A stretch of DNA of 20,200 nt, from contig JBMNOD010000062.1 of assembly GCA_050942875.1 (NCBI GenBank), positions 1-20,200 on the forward strand, read 5' to 3'. Shown piece by piece: positions 1 through 6,988 of the stretch (the stretch's first letter is position 1; each line of letters begins with the position of its first letter). The notes under the pieces are model-generated. The model was not told the DNA's origin, did not search any database, and worked only from the letters and a program-made list of their open reading frames with translations. The DNA is from JAAZAI01 sp050942875. GTDB taxonomy: Bacteria; Verrucomicrobiota; Kiritimatiellia; RFP12; UBA3636. A program made the translations under genes and the position numbers.

Positions 1-1
1 G

Positions 2-259
2 CTCTGGCTGCCCGGCGAGGCCGTCTACTACGGCAACGGCGTGGAGATCGGCCGCTGGGAGGACGATCGCATTTGCAGCGTCCAGTCGTATCCGATTTTC
101 TACATGGTCTCCGGCGGCTGGGCGAACGCCCCGCTTGACCCCTCGAAGCTTCCCGACGAGTTCGTGGTCGATTACATCCGCGTGTGGCAGCGTGCGGACC
201 TTGCCTCGCCGGAGGACGGTCCCAAGCCGAACGACGGCGCGCCCCGAAGCCAGTTCTGA
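2..259 (+). CDS. GH16 family glycoside hydrolase, C-terminal fragment
   Basis: Only the last 85 codons are in the window; the gene begins upstream of position 1. The reading frame (codons from position 2) ends with the typical closing strand of a GH16 beta-jelly-roll: PDEFVVDYIRVWQR, preceded by an SGGWANAPLD-type loop and an NGVEIGRWED strand. In the GH16 family (endo-acting beta-glucanases, agarases and related enzymes) this last strand packs the catalytic sandwich; the catalytic ExDxxE motif would lie upstream and is not visible. After the domain there is only a short polar tail (about 20 residues) without a CBM or sorting signal. The stop lies 15 bp from the end of the convergent gene at 275. 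The substrate cannot be told from this fragment. Confidence 0.8.
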   Translation, partial: LWLPGEAVYYGNGVEIGRWEDDRICSVQSYPIFYMVSGGWANAPLDPSKLPDEFVVDYIRVWQRADLASPEDGPKPNDGAPRSQF

Positions 260-274
260 GGGCGTACATCCGCC

Positions 275-1471
275 TCAATAGAGCAGGGCGCTTCCGCGGG
301 TGGCAAGATAGGCCGCGTTGTCGTACTCCGCGGCCTGGCCGAGGAGGAGCGCTTCGCGCACCGCCGGTGCGCCGAAGAGCTTGTCGAACCATTCCGGGCT
401 CGTGCCGGGGTGATCCCATGAGCGCTCGCGTCCATAGGTCTTGAAGACGAGGTTGAGCAGCCGCATGCCCAGGGTGAACGGCTTGAATGCGTTGCGGTCT
501 TCGACCACGATCCGAACGCCATGGAGCGTCCGCCCGGCATAGGCCTTGGCCGAGACGAAGGCCTGGGGCTCAAAGCGGATGCCGGGGAAATCTTGCGGCT
601 GCATGGAATCGCAGAAGGCCTCCCCGTCGAGCCACGGCGCGCCGAAGACCTGGAACGCGAGATCGGTGCCGAGTCCGCAGTCGATGGAGGGAACGGCCTC
701 CGTGAAAACGGTCATGGGGTAGATCATCGCCGCTTCGGGCGAGCGGATGCCGGGCGACGGCCGCGCGAAGCGCGGCAGCGCGTCGAACGCGATGTCGTCC
801 CGGCCGGCGACATCCATCGGCACCGTGGCGAGCGCGATGTCCGGCAGGAGGTTCCGTTGCATCCAGCGCGCGGCCTCCGCCGGCGTCATGCCATGGACGA
901 ACGGCACGGGGAGCGGGGCGACGAAGGAGTCGAGCTCCGCCTCCCGTATCGGGCCGTCGACGCAGTTCGGCAACGGCGTGGGGCGGTCGAGCACGACGAC
1001 GTCCACGCCCGCCTTGTCGCAGGCGCGCATCATGTTGCGGAGCGTGGCCAGGTACGTGTAGCAGCGCACGCCGAGGTCTTGCAGGTCGCAGACGACGCAG
1101 TCCAGCCCGTCGAGCATCTCGGGCGTCGGCTCGCGTGTCGCGCCGTACAGCGAATGCACGGGGATGCGCCACTCGGGGTGCTCGTAGGAATGCGTCGCCT
1201 CGCCCGCGCCTGCGATGCCCTGGTAGCCGTGTTCGGGTCCGAACATGGCCACGAGATTCACGGCGTCGCGAAGGATCTCGGACGTTTCGCGACCGTCCTC
1301 GGCGATCGCGGCGCGATGGGAAAGCAGGCCGACGCGACGACCGCGCAGCGGGGCGAAGCCCTGATCGCGCAAGACGTCGATGCCAGTTCTCAGTCCATGC
1401 TTTCGACTCTCGTGGCGCCGGGCCGGGGGAGGGGAGCCGGCGCATCCGGGCGGTTGCCTGCTTTTAGCCAT
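275..1471 (-). CDS. namZ: NamZ-like exo-beta-N-acetylmuramidase (DUF1343, GH171)
   Basis: 398 aa, about the family's usual length. Conserved DUF1343 blocks appear in order: GIDVL and RRVGLLSHRAA (30-55), MFGPEHGYQG (76-85), PVHSLYG..REPTPEMLDGLD (105-124), CDLQDLGVRCYTYLAT (128-143), VVVLDRPTPL (158-167), FVHGMTPAEAA (191-201), FQVFGAPWLDG (273-283), and a C-terminal YLATRGSALLY strand. NamZ enzymes release terminal MurNAc from peptidoglycan fragments; the GPEHG block holds the Glu thought to be catalytic in the family. Two oddities are visible. There is no signal peptide, only a Pro/Arg-rich start (1-26), although many members are exported. The usual EGTNVSxGRGT stretch reads EAVPSIDCGLGT. 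It starts 12 bp after the pyruvyl transferase gene and is probably co-transcribed with it. The family call is firm; activity on MurNAc is inferred. Confidence 0.88.
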   Translation of the reverse strand: MAKSRQPPGCAGSPPPARRHESRKHGLRTGIDVLRDQGFAPLRGRRVGLLSHRAAIAEDGRETSEILRDAVNLVAMFGPEHGYQGIAGAGEATHSYEHPEWRIPVHSLYGATREPTPEMLDGLDCVVCDLQDLGVRCYTYLATLRNMMRACDKAGVDVVVLDRPTPLPNCVDGPIREAELDSFVAPLPVPFVHGMTPAEAARWMQRNLLPDIALATVPMDVAGRDDIAFDALPRFARPSPGIRSPEAAMIYPMTVFTEAVPSIDCGLGTDLAFQVFGAPWLDGEAFCDSMQPQDFPGIRFEPQAFVSAKAYAGRTLHGVRIVVEDRNAFKPFTLGMRLLNLVFKTYGRERSWDHPGTSPEWFDKLFGAPAVREALLLGQAAEYDNAAYLATRGSALLY

Positions 1472-1483
1472 GTGGATTCCGAA

Positions 1484-2626
1484 TCAGATTGCCGCCATCA
1501 TCGCGGCCATGCGATCCCGGGCAAACGCGCGGGCTTCGCATGCGGCTTTTCGCGCCGCCGGCAAATCCCGGCCGACTTCCACGATTCGTGCGGCGATTTC
1601 GGCGCCGGTGCTGCTGTCGATTTCGAATGTCCAGCGGTCGAGCCCGACATCCCGCCACATCTGGCCTTTGCGAGTGTCCGTGGGTTGTCGCAGCAGAACG
1701 GCCGGCGTTCCGCTGGAAACCGCGATGATCGGCGAATGCATCTCGAAGCTGATGACCGCCGCGGCCTGCGCATACACGGAGGCGGCTTCGTCCGTCAGCC
1801 AGTAGCGGTCAAGCACGGCGACTTTCGGTTTGACGTCGGCGGGAAGCGGATCATGGAGAAACGGCTTCAGCCGCTCCACGGCATACGTCATTTCGGGAAC
1901 GGCGAAGACGCGCATCCCCGTTTCTCGAACCCACGCGATGATCGCCTCTCGCATTTTGGCATGGTCGCGGTCGGCAAAAGCCTCGTTGACCGCGCTTCGC
2001 TGCGGATTTGGCTTGATGTGATCGGGATTGATCTCCCAGTAGGGCGTCCATCTCAACCGCGGAACTGCGCAGAGGAATTTTCCGGGCTCGAGCTTGTGTT
2101 TCCCCAAAAGCGCCGAGGCGGCGGGATCGTCGCGGAGGTCGAGCGCGAACGCGGCGTCGGGACCGAAATCCGTCAGGGGGCCTGCAATGCCTTCGTCGCG
2201 CAGCGCCTTCAGCGAGTCGGTGTCGCGGTTGAACACGAACTTCGCTCCGGCCAGTGTTTCACGGTGCAAGCGCAGTTCTTCGTCCCTGAGCGTGATGCCT
2301 GCAAACCCGTAGGGCTTTCCGGCGTTTTTGGCTTTCTCGACCTCGCGGATTCCAACCATGCCGGGGCCTGATCCATGGAGGAAGAAATCGCAGGCGTCCA
2401 AAGCGGCGCGCTGCGCCTCCTCCGTTTTGACAATCTGCAGTTTTGGAAACCGAACCATCAACATCCGCTCCACCTCGGGGGTGAGCGCATTGGGCCAGAG
2501 CGCCACCTTGTCGTTCGGGTGATGCCTTTCGATCAAGGCCAGCATGCCGGGCGTGTGGGCGATGTCTCCGATGTTCGCCGTCTGCCACGACGATCTCAGC
2601 AAGATGTTGCGCGATGTTTTCTTCAT
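1484..2626 (-). CDS. Polysaccharide pyruvyl transferase family protein
   Basis: 380 aa from the ATG at 2626; an in-frame TTG at 2644 would add six residues but has no better ribosome binding site. The N-terminus has the family's nucleotide-fold opening, with SSWQTANIGDIAHTPGMLA (residues 12-30) containing the N-x-GD-x-x-x-x-xG motif. This is followed by FFLHGSGPG (81-89), a FNRDTDSLKALRDEGI segment (132-147) with FGPDAAF after it, and near the C-terminus a FEMHSPIIAVSSGTPAVLLR block (294-313) matching the family's (R)xHxxIxAxxxGxPxI element. Members add ketal pyruvate to exopolysaccharides or cell-wall sugars, or are glycosyltransferase-like homologues. No signal peptide or membrane segment is visible, so it is probably cytoplasmic. 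It is the first gene of a two-gene minus-strand unit with NamZ, which suggests a role in cell-envelope glycan metabolism (inference). The exact acceptor is unknown. Confidence 0.8.
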   Translation of the reverse strand: MKKTSRNILLRSSWQTANIGDIAHTPGMLALIERHHPNDKVALWPNALTPEVERMLMVRFPKLQIVKTEEAQRAALDACDFFLHGSGPGMVGIREVEKAKNAGKPYGFAGITLRDEELRLHRETLAGAKFVFNRDTDSLKALRDEGIAGPLTDFGPDAAFALDLRDDPAASALLGKHKLEPGKFLCAVPRLRWTPYWEINPDHIKPNPQRSAVNEAFADRDHAKMREAIIAWVRETGMRVFAVPEMTYAVERLKPFLHDPLPADVKPKVAVLDRYWLTDEAASVYAQAAAVISFEMHSPIIAVSSGTPAVLLRQPTDTRKGQMWRDVGLDRWTFEIDSSTGAEIAARIVEVGRDLPAARKAACEARAFARDRMAAMMAAI

Positions 2627-2743
2627 GGTTTTGGATTCTACCAAAAACTCGTTGTTAAATTAAGGAACTTTTCTCCATGGGTTGCCGGGGCGCGGGGCAG
2701 TGGACGTGGTGGACGTGGAGGACAGGGGTGCGGCGGATGTTCG

Positions 2744-2785
2744 TTCCCGTGCCCGTACCCGTGCCCGTGCCCGTTCCCGCACACG
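2744..2785. repeat. CCCGTG-type hexanucleotide microsatellite
   Basis: Seven imperfect 6-bp units run in a row: TTCCCG, TGCCCG, TACCCG, TGCCCG, TGCCCG, TTCCCG, CACACG. The period is a multiple of three, which explains why one frame reads Val-Pro repeats; that frame has no ribosome binding site or gene context. Such arrays change length by slippage, so unit number may differ between strains. Confidence 0.75.
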
Positions 2786-2849
2786 ATGCGTCCGCCTTTC
2801 CCGTGGACGTCCGTCAAGAATCCCCGGCCGCCAGCCGTGCTCGTTTCAT

Positions 2850-2878
2850 TTGCTTCGCTCGCTCCTCTGTGCCATAAT
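2850..2878 (+). promoter_or_regulatory. Sigma70-like promoter for the phosphoesterase gene
   Basis: TTGCTT (2850-2855), 17-bp spacer, CATAAT (2873-2878). The -10 matches the consensus at 5 of 6 bases and the -35 at 3 of 6. A start of transcription near 2885 would give a leader of about 24 nt containing AAAGGA (2895-2900), eight bases before the ATG at 2909. Confidence 0.5.
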
Positions 2879-2908
2879 GGACATGCTTCACAAGAAAGGA
2901 AAAGCGCA

Positions 2909-4039
2909 ATGAACACAAGAGAGGCAGTGGATCTGTTGATTGTTTCTGCGATCATGGGCCTGTGCATGCCGTCGCTCGCGGCACCCCCTCGTGCCGCCAT
3001 TCCAGGCGCCTTGGCGATCGGCTCCGGCGGTGGCGCAAGCCCCGCGGCATTCGAGACGGCCCACGGCGTCGAGCACGTCGCGGCCACATGGGCCGCACCG
3101 AGGGCATGCGCCACGCACAAGCCGCAGGCAACTCCACGCCTTGACCTTCCGTTCGTCGATTCGACAAGCTCGCTGGCCACCACGCCATTCACCGTCGCCG
3201 TCATTCCCGATGCGCAGCACGAAGCCACCGACAACAGGATGCGCCACAGGCTCCAGTGGCTCATCGACAACAGAACCAACCTGAACCTCAAAATGGTGCT
3301 TGCGGTTGGCGACGTGATGAACTTCAACAACGAAGCGCAGTACATCAACCAAAGCCAGGCGTTCCACGTGCTCAACGAGGCCGGCATCCCGTACGCCATC
3401 GCCCTTGGAAACCACGATACCGCCGCGGTGAAGGAGGACGGCGGCGACGCCGCCCCCGGCGATGTCAACCTGAACCTGCGCAACACCCAGCGCTTCAACA
3501 CGCATTTTCCGCTGGATCGCTTCTCGGCCTTGGCGGGCATCGGCGAACACGGCAAGATCGACAACTCGTACCACGCCTTTTCGGCCGGCGGCACCGAATG
3601 GCTTGTGCTTTGCCTCGAGCTCTTCGCGCGCACCGATGCGGTCGATTGGGCGAAGGGCGTGGTGGCAAGTCATCCAAATCACAACGTCATCGTGGTGACC
3701 CACGCCCACCTCACCAGCAGCGCCACGGTGCAGCAAGACAACGGTGGCTATGGAGACAACAGTCCGCAATACGTCTTCGACCAGCTCAAGCAGTTCAAGA
3801 ATGTGCGCATCGTGCTCAGCGGCCACACGGGCGTGCACGGCTACCGGAGCGACTACGGTCCGCAAGGCAACCTGATCCACCAGTTCCTCCAGACCTACCA
3901 CGACAGGACGCACAACCCCGTGCGGCTGCTCAAAATCGACCTTCAGGCCGATACGATCGAGTCGGAGGTGTTCGTCCCTTCCTCCAACTCGGTCAAGCAA
4001 GACGGCTCCGCGTTCACGAAAAGCTTCTCGACGAAGTAG
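2909..4039 (+). CDS. Secreted calcineurin-like metallophosphoesterase
   Basis: 376 aa from the ATG at 2909, which has a good AAAGGA ribosome binding site; the frame is open further upstream but that extension only crosses the repeat-rich spacer. Residues 1-25 form a likely signal peptide ending PSLAA. After a low-complexity Ala/Gly linker (26-75) the metallophosphoesterase core begins with PDAQH (100-104, first metal Asp), GDVMNFNN (134-141), ALGNHD (165-170), VVTHAHLTS (262-270) and SGHTGVHG (304-311). These are the five metal-binding blocks of the PF00149 fold. The last block reads GHTG rather than the commoner GHxH, as in some secreted members with an IPDxQ start. Expected activity is hydrolysis of a phospho(di)ester outside the cytoplasm; substrate unknown. 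A 37-bp gap separates it from the downstream uracil-DNA glycosylase gene, so the two may share a transcript although their functions look unrelated. Confidence 0.85.
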   Translation: MNTREAVDLLIVSAIMGLCMPSLAAPPRAAIPGALAIGSGGGASPAAFETAHGVEHVAATWAAPRACATHKPQATPRLDLPFVDSTSSLATTPFTVAVIPDAQHEATDNRMRHRLQWLIDNRTNLNLKMVLAVGDVMNFNNEAQYINQSQAFHVLNEAGIPYAIALGNHDTAAVKEDGGDAAPGDVNLNLRNTQRFNTHFPLDRFSALAGIGEHGKIDNSYHAFSAGGTEWLVLCLELFARTDAVDWAKGVVASHPNHNVIVVTHAHLTSSATVQQDNGGYGDNSPQYVFDQLKQFKNVRIVLSGHTGVHGYRSDYGPQGNLIHQFLQTYHDRTHNPVRLLKIDLQADTIESEVFVPSSNSVKQDGSAFTKSFSTK

Positions 4040-4076
4040 CTCCGCTTGCGAACCGCGAGCCTGGCATGAGGTGCGA

Positions 4077-4850
4077 ATGAGGATTCCAAAAGACATCTAC
4101 GGCGATTTGCGCCGGCATCTCGAAGTGGAAATGCAGGCGGGACGGCGATTCGCTCCGCTCGATCCGGCCGCCGCGGCCGCGTTTCTTGCGATTCCGACGG
4201 GCGGCGCGCCTGCGCGGACGCCGGCCGTCGCCGCGCAGGCGCCAGCGGCAGCTCCCGCGGTCGCAAAGGACTCCCTGCAGGCGATTGCGGCGCAGATCGC
4301 GCAATGCACGGCGTGCGGACTGCACCAATCGCGCACGAACGCCGTCCCCGGCGTCGGCAACGCCAACGCGCCCGACGTCATGTTCATCGGCGAAGGCCCG
4401 GGGTATGACGAAGACGTGCAGGGCGTGCCGTTCGTGGGCAGGGCCGGCCGGCTTTTGACGAAGATGGTCGAGGCCATGGGGTATTCGCGCAACGACGTCT
4501 TCATCGCCAACATCGTCAAATGCAGACCACCGGGCAACCGCACGCCGGATCAGTCGGAAATGGTCGCGTGCATGCCGTATCTGCTGCGCCAGATTGCGCT
4601 TGTGAAGCCGAAGACGATCGTGGCGCTGGGCGGGACGGCGCTCAAGGGGCTGACGGACAATCCGGCGGCCAGCATCACCCGGGCGCGCGGCATGTGGGAC
4701 ACGTTCAACGGCATTCCGATGATGCCGACCTTCCACCCGGCGTATCTGCTGCGCTTCCCGACGGCAAAGGCGGAGGCCTGGCGGGATTTGAAGGCCGTGC
4801 TGAAACGGCTCGGCAAGACCCCGCCGCGGGGTGGCGGCGGAAGCGGCTAG
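4077..4850 (+). CDS. Type 4 uracil-DNA glycosylase (4Fe-4S)
   Basis: 257 aa. It removes uracil from DNA as the first step of base excision repair in the cytoplasm. The four Cys ligands of the 4Fe-4S cluster are in the family's spacing: C77 and C80 (CTAC), C149 (VKCRPPGNRTP) and C165 (MVACMPYL). Motif A is GEGPGYDED (105-113), the PFVGRAGRLL loop is at 118-127 and the conserved C-terminal FHPAYLLR is at 219-226. Residues 1-65 are an extension ending in an Ala/Pro-rich linker (41-63) ahead of the catalytic domain; such extensions are common in this family. The ATG at 4077 is preferred; a GTG at 4071 is in frame but overlaps the purine-rich GAGGTG that would serve as ribosome binding site. The last codons encode RGGGGSG over a CCCCGCCGCGGGG hairpin. 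High confidence. Confidence 0.95.
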   Translation: MRIPKDIYGDLRRHLEVEMQAGRRFAPLDPAAAAAFLAIPTGGAPARTPAVAAQAPAAAPAVAKDSLQAIAAQIAQCTACGLHQSRTNAVPGVGNANAPDVMFIGEGPGYDEDVQGVPFVGRAGRLLTKMVEAMGYSRNDVFIANIVKCRPPGNRTPDQSEMVACMPYLLRQIALVKPKTIVALGGTALKGLTDNPAASITRARGMWDTFNGIPMMPTFHPAYLLRFPTAKAEAWRDLKAVLKRLGKTPPRGGGGSG

Positions 4851-4972
4851 GCAAACGAATCGCGATTTGGGGATTGCGAATCAGGGCCGGAGGGCATCGT
4901 TGTCGCGAGCTTCGTCTTGAGCCTTGCCGGCCCTGGGGACAACTCCTTGATCGGCATCTGTCCAGCGCGAAG

Positions 4973-5014
4973 TGTCTTTTGGGGTCTGTCCCTTGTCTTT
5001 TGGGGTCTGTCCCT
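4973..5014. repeat. 21-bp perfect tandem repeat, GGGGTCTGTCCC type
   Basis: Two identical adjacent 21-bp units (4973-4993 and 4994-5014), each with the core TTTTGGGGTCTGTCCC. GGG and CCC in the core can form a short hairpin. From general knowledge, GGGACAGACCCC-type sequences are found in environmental genomes as interspersed REP-like repeats, often linked to REP-associated IS200-type transposases. No such gene is in this window. Confidence 0.8.
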
Positions 5015-5138
5015 AGTGTGCCAAGCGAAGCTCGGCGCTTCTTGCGGAGTGAAAGTCTCCGCCGGGCAAAGAACAGCCACCAGCCCGTACCGAGCGTTGG
5101 CATTATGGAAGAGGAACAACAACCGAATGAAGTAATGT

Positions 5139-5289
5139 ACTAACCCGGCCACAAATAGCGTTGCGCAAGGAGATTTAGGCATTGGAGCTGGAATTTGGAG
5201 TTGGGAAAGGGGCACGGACATTCCTGTCCGTGTCACGGGTTGGAAAACCCGTGCCCCTGATTTGCAGTATGAATTGTGGCCGGGTTAGT
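5139..5289. repeat. MITE-like element with 16-bp perfect terminal inverted repeats
   Basis: The ends are ACTAACCCGGCCACAA (5139-5154) and its exact reverse complement (5274-5289), 151 bp end to end. Inside are two adjacent perfect 8-bp hairpins with 4-nt loops: CACGGACA/TGTCCGTG (5213-5232, loop TTCC) and CACGGGTT/AACCCGTG (5234-5253, loop GGAA). They are enclosed by a 9-bp outer pairing GGGGCACGG (5209-5217) / CCGTGCCCC (5249-5257), which competes with the hairpins. No open frame of note and no obvious target-site duplication. It could be a non-autonomous mobile element or a structured transcript end. Confidence 0.75.
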
Positions 5290-5293
5290 GCGG

Positions 5294-5319
5294 GGGGGCG
5301 CCCGGCAACGGGCGTCCCC
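5294..5319. repeat. GC-rich palindrome, REP-like
   Basis: GGGGGCGCCCG and CGGGCGTCCCC pair over 11 positions with one G-T wobble around a GCAA loop. It sits five bases outside the right end of the 151-bp element. It looks like an interspersed palindromic repeat unit. Confidence 0.6.
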
Positions 5320-5573
5320 TACCGCGATAATCGTCCGTAAATCGTCCTCGGCGCGTCGTTCCGGCATTGCAGGCCGAGAGGTCAACGCGGTCGAGAGGGT
5401 CGGCCTCGTCCCATTGACCGCAAAGAACGCAAAAAGCCGGTGGATGGGCGCAGGAGTGGAACGGCAAAACCGCTTTGCCGCCTTGTCGAATCCGCAAGGC
5501 CAGCCGGATCGGTCCAATCGGCCGGATCGGCGGCCTGAACCCGGTCCGCCTCGCCGCAAGCGGCGCCCCGGCC

Positions 5574-5618
5574 GCCGGCTCCCAGCCGGCCTGTCGCCGC
5601 GCTGCACGACGCGCGGCG
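5574..5618 (-). terminator. Double hairpin after the SGNH gene, possible terminator
   Basis: Just downstream of the SGNH stop (minus strand) lie two perfect stems: CGCCGCGC/GCGCGGCG with an 8-nt loop (5595-5618) and GCCGGCT/AGCCGGC with a 3-nt loop (5574-5590). There is no following U run, so this is not a classic intrinsic terminator. It may still protect the mRNA end or be a repeat that landed there. Confidence 0.35.
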
Positions 5619-5622
5619 GCGG

Positions 5623-6981
5623 TCAGGGTTCGGGGTTCGGGAAGAACTGGAGAATCGAGTCGGAGAAGAGTTTGTGGCCGTCCGCTCCCGGGTGGTTGAT
5701 CCAGTTGTGCAGCTGCGAATGGGGCGGGATGCCGCAGAGCCTGAGGTTCTGCCAGACGATCCAGGTGTCCGCGATGCCGATGCCGTGGCGTTCGGCCACG
5801 CGCAGGATGGCGCCGCGGTAGAGGTGCCAGCGCTGGGCGTCGCCGTTCACGTCGAACGGATTCGTCTCCATCGAGGTGTGGACGATCACCTCCGTCCCCA
5901 GGGCTTTCGCCCGCTCGATCAGTTCGTCGAAGCGGGGTTCGAATTGCTCGAGGGGGACGGCCGGCTTGTGCGCTTGCTCCGCGTGGGCGTCGTTGACGCC
6001 GATGCCGAGGACGATCAGGTCGGGTTTTGCGGGTTCGATGATCTCCGTGAACGCCTCGTGGGCGTAGTCGACGCCGCGTCCTCCCTGGAACGCCTGGATT
6101 TCCTGGATCGCGCTTGTCGGGAACCGGGCGCGCAGCGCGCGCATGACGCGTCCGCGGTAGGTGGTGGAGTCGTCACGCCACCACGGCCCGGCTTCGGCGC
6201 CGAGGGTGAGGCTGTCGCCGATGAACGCGATCTTCACGTCCTTTCCGGCCCGGAGCTTGGCGAGGGTTTCCCTTGCGGCTTCCGGATGCCTCGGCGGAAC
6301 GAGCGGCGATTCCAAGTGGATGTGGAGGATGTCGTCTTGCGTCACGGTCCACACGCCGCCACGCCGCCACGGGGCGATGTAGACGCCGGCGAGGGCGCGG
6401 CATCCCGGATCCGGGTCGGGGCGCCGGGGGCAGGCGAGGCGCGAGACGCCTTGTTTCACCGAGGGCGCGCCGGCGGCGTCCACTTGGACGAGGTCGATCC
6501 GCTGCATGGCGATGGAGGCGGCGACGTCGATCCGGTCGGCGCCCGGCGTGCCGAGCCGGCCGTCGAGGGCGGCGAATTGCGCCCATTCCGTGTTGAGGAT
6601 GTAGTCGCGTCCGTTGATGAACGCCTCCGTTCCGCCGACGGGCTTGATGACGACGCTTTCCGGTTGAAGCTGGCGGAAAGCGCCGCCGAGGATGATCGAG
6701 CCGTCGTCGTCGTACCGCGGCGCGAAGGCCGCGGCGACGGGGGCTTCCTTTGTCCCGCCGGGCCATTGCGCGAGCGGGGACCAGGCGGGCGAGAAGTCGC
6801 GCGGCACGATGAAGTTCGTGGACACGTTGTAAAATTCCGGCTTCGCGAGCGAGAACGCGACGCCCGAGGGCGACACGCGGATTCTCATGCCGCCATCGGC
6901 GACGACGACTGCCGACGCGTGGCAATGTGCGCACATCGCCAGCAGCGGAAGGATGACGGGGAGGCGTTTCAAGGCGTTCAT
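5623..6981 (-). CDS. Secreted SGNH/GDSL hydrolase
   Basis: 452 aa from the ATG at 6981, which starts directly at a signal peptide (1-24, LPVILPLLAMCAHCHASA); an in-frame TTG at 7020 would overlap the preceding gene. Residues 25-225 form a beta-rich N-terminal region of unknown family. The SGNH domain begins at about 248: block I IAFIGDSLT (251-259, nucleophile Ser257), block II GGRGVDY (300-306), block III LGIGVNDAH (325-333, N330), and a terminal INHPGADGHKLFSD (428-441, His430). The Asp usually three residues before the catalytic His is not obvious (NWINH). Such enzymes commonly remove acetyl or other ester groups from glycans. It follows the heparinase-like gene by 7 bp, so the two are almost certainly co-transcribed; de-esterifying the lyase substrate is a reasonable inference. 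Confidence 0.83.
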   Translation of the reverse strand: MNALKRLPVILPLLAMCAHCHASAVVVADGGMRIRVSPSGVAFSLAKPEFYNVSTNFIVPRDFSPAWSPLAQWPGGTKEAPVAAAFAPRYDDDGSIILGGAFRQLQPESVVIKPVGGTEAFINGRDYILNTEWAQFAALDGRLGTPGADRIDVAASIAMQRIDLVQVDAAGAPSVKQGVSRLACPRRPDPDPGCRALAGVYIAPWRRGGVWTVTQDDILHIHLESPLVPPRHPEAARETLAKLRAGKDVKIAFIGDSLTLGAEAGPWWRDDSTTYRGRVMRALRARFPTSAIQEIQAFQGGRGVDYAHEAFTEIIEPAKPDLIVLGIGVNDAHAEQAHKPAVPLEQFEPRFDELIERAKALGTEVIVHTSMETNPFDVNGDAQRWHLYRGAILRVAERHGIGIADTWIVWQNLRLCGIPPHSQLHNWINHPGADGHKLFSDSILQFFPNPEP

Positions 6982-6988
6982 GGCGGGT

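Larger units (their letters stand above)
2627..2908. other. Divergent spacer with short tandem repeats
   Basis: This 282-bp stretch lies between divergent genes. It holds an A/T-rich block next to the minus-strand gene (2641-2672) and a 9-bp direct duplication GTGGACGTG (2700-2708 and 2709-2717). It also holds a CCCGTG-type hexamer array (2744-2785), an 18-bp motif ATCCCCGGCCGCCAGCCG (2820-2837) that recurs at 10363, and a promoter candidate (2850-2878) for the phosphoesterase gene. No coding signal of its own was seen. Confidence 0.6.
4851..5622. other. Repeat-rich non-coding stretch between convergent genes
   Basis: About 770 bp with no credible gene. It contains, in order, a 9-bp inverted repeat (CAGGGCCGG 4882-4890 / CCGGCCCTG 4927-4935), a 21-bp tandem repeat (4973-5014), a 151-bp terminal-inverted-repeat element (5139-5289), a G/C-rich hairpin (5294-5319), a TGACCGCAAAGAACGCAAAAA remnant (5415-5435), a CGGCAAA/TTTGCCG hairpin (5462-5480), and two strong hairpins beside the end of the SGNH gene (5574-5618). 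Open frames here are short, arginine/proline-rich and without ribosome binding sites. Confidence 0.65.

Noticed and set aside
521..2371. A 616-codon plus-strand frame across NamZ and the pyruvyl transferase gene
   Set aside because: It runs antisense through two genes with clear family motifs and crosses their boundary; this is a high-GC shadow.
2375..2908. N-terminal extension of the phosphoesterase frame
   Set aside because: It crosses another gene and a repeat-rich spacer; the ATG at 2909 has a good ribosome binding site and is followed by a signal peptide.
4819..4833. CCCCGCCGCGGGG hairpin as terminator of the uracil-DNA glycosylase gene
   Set aside because: It lies within the last codons and has no U run after it.
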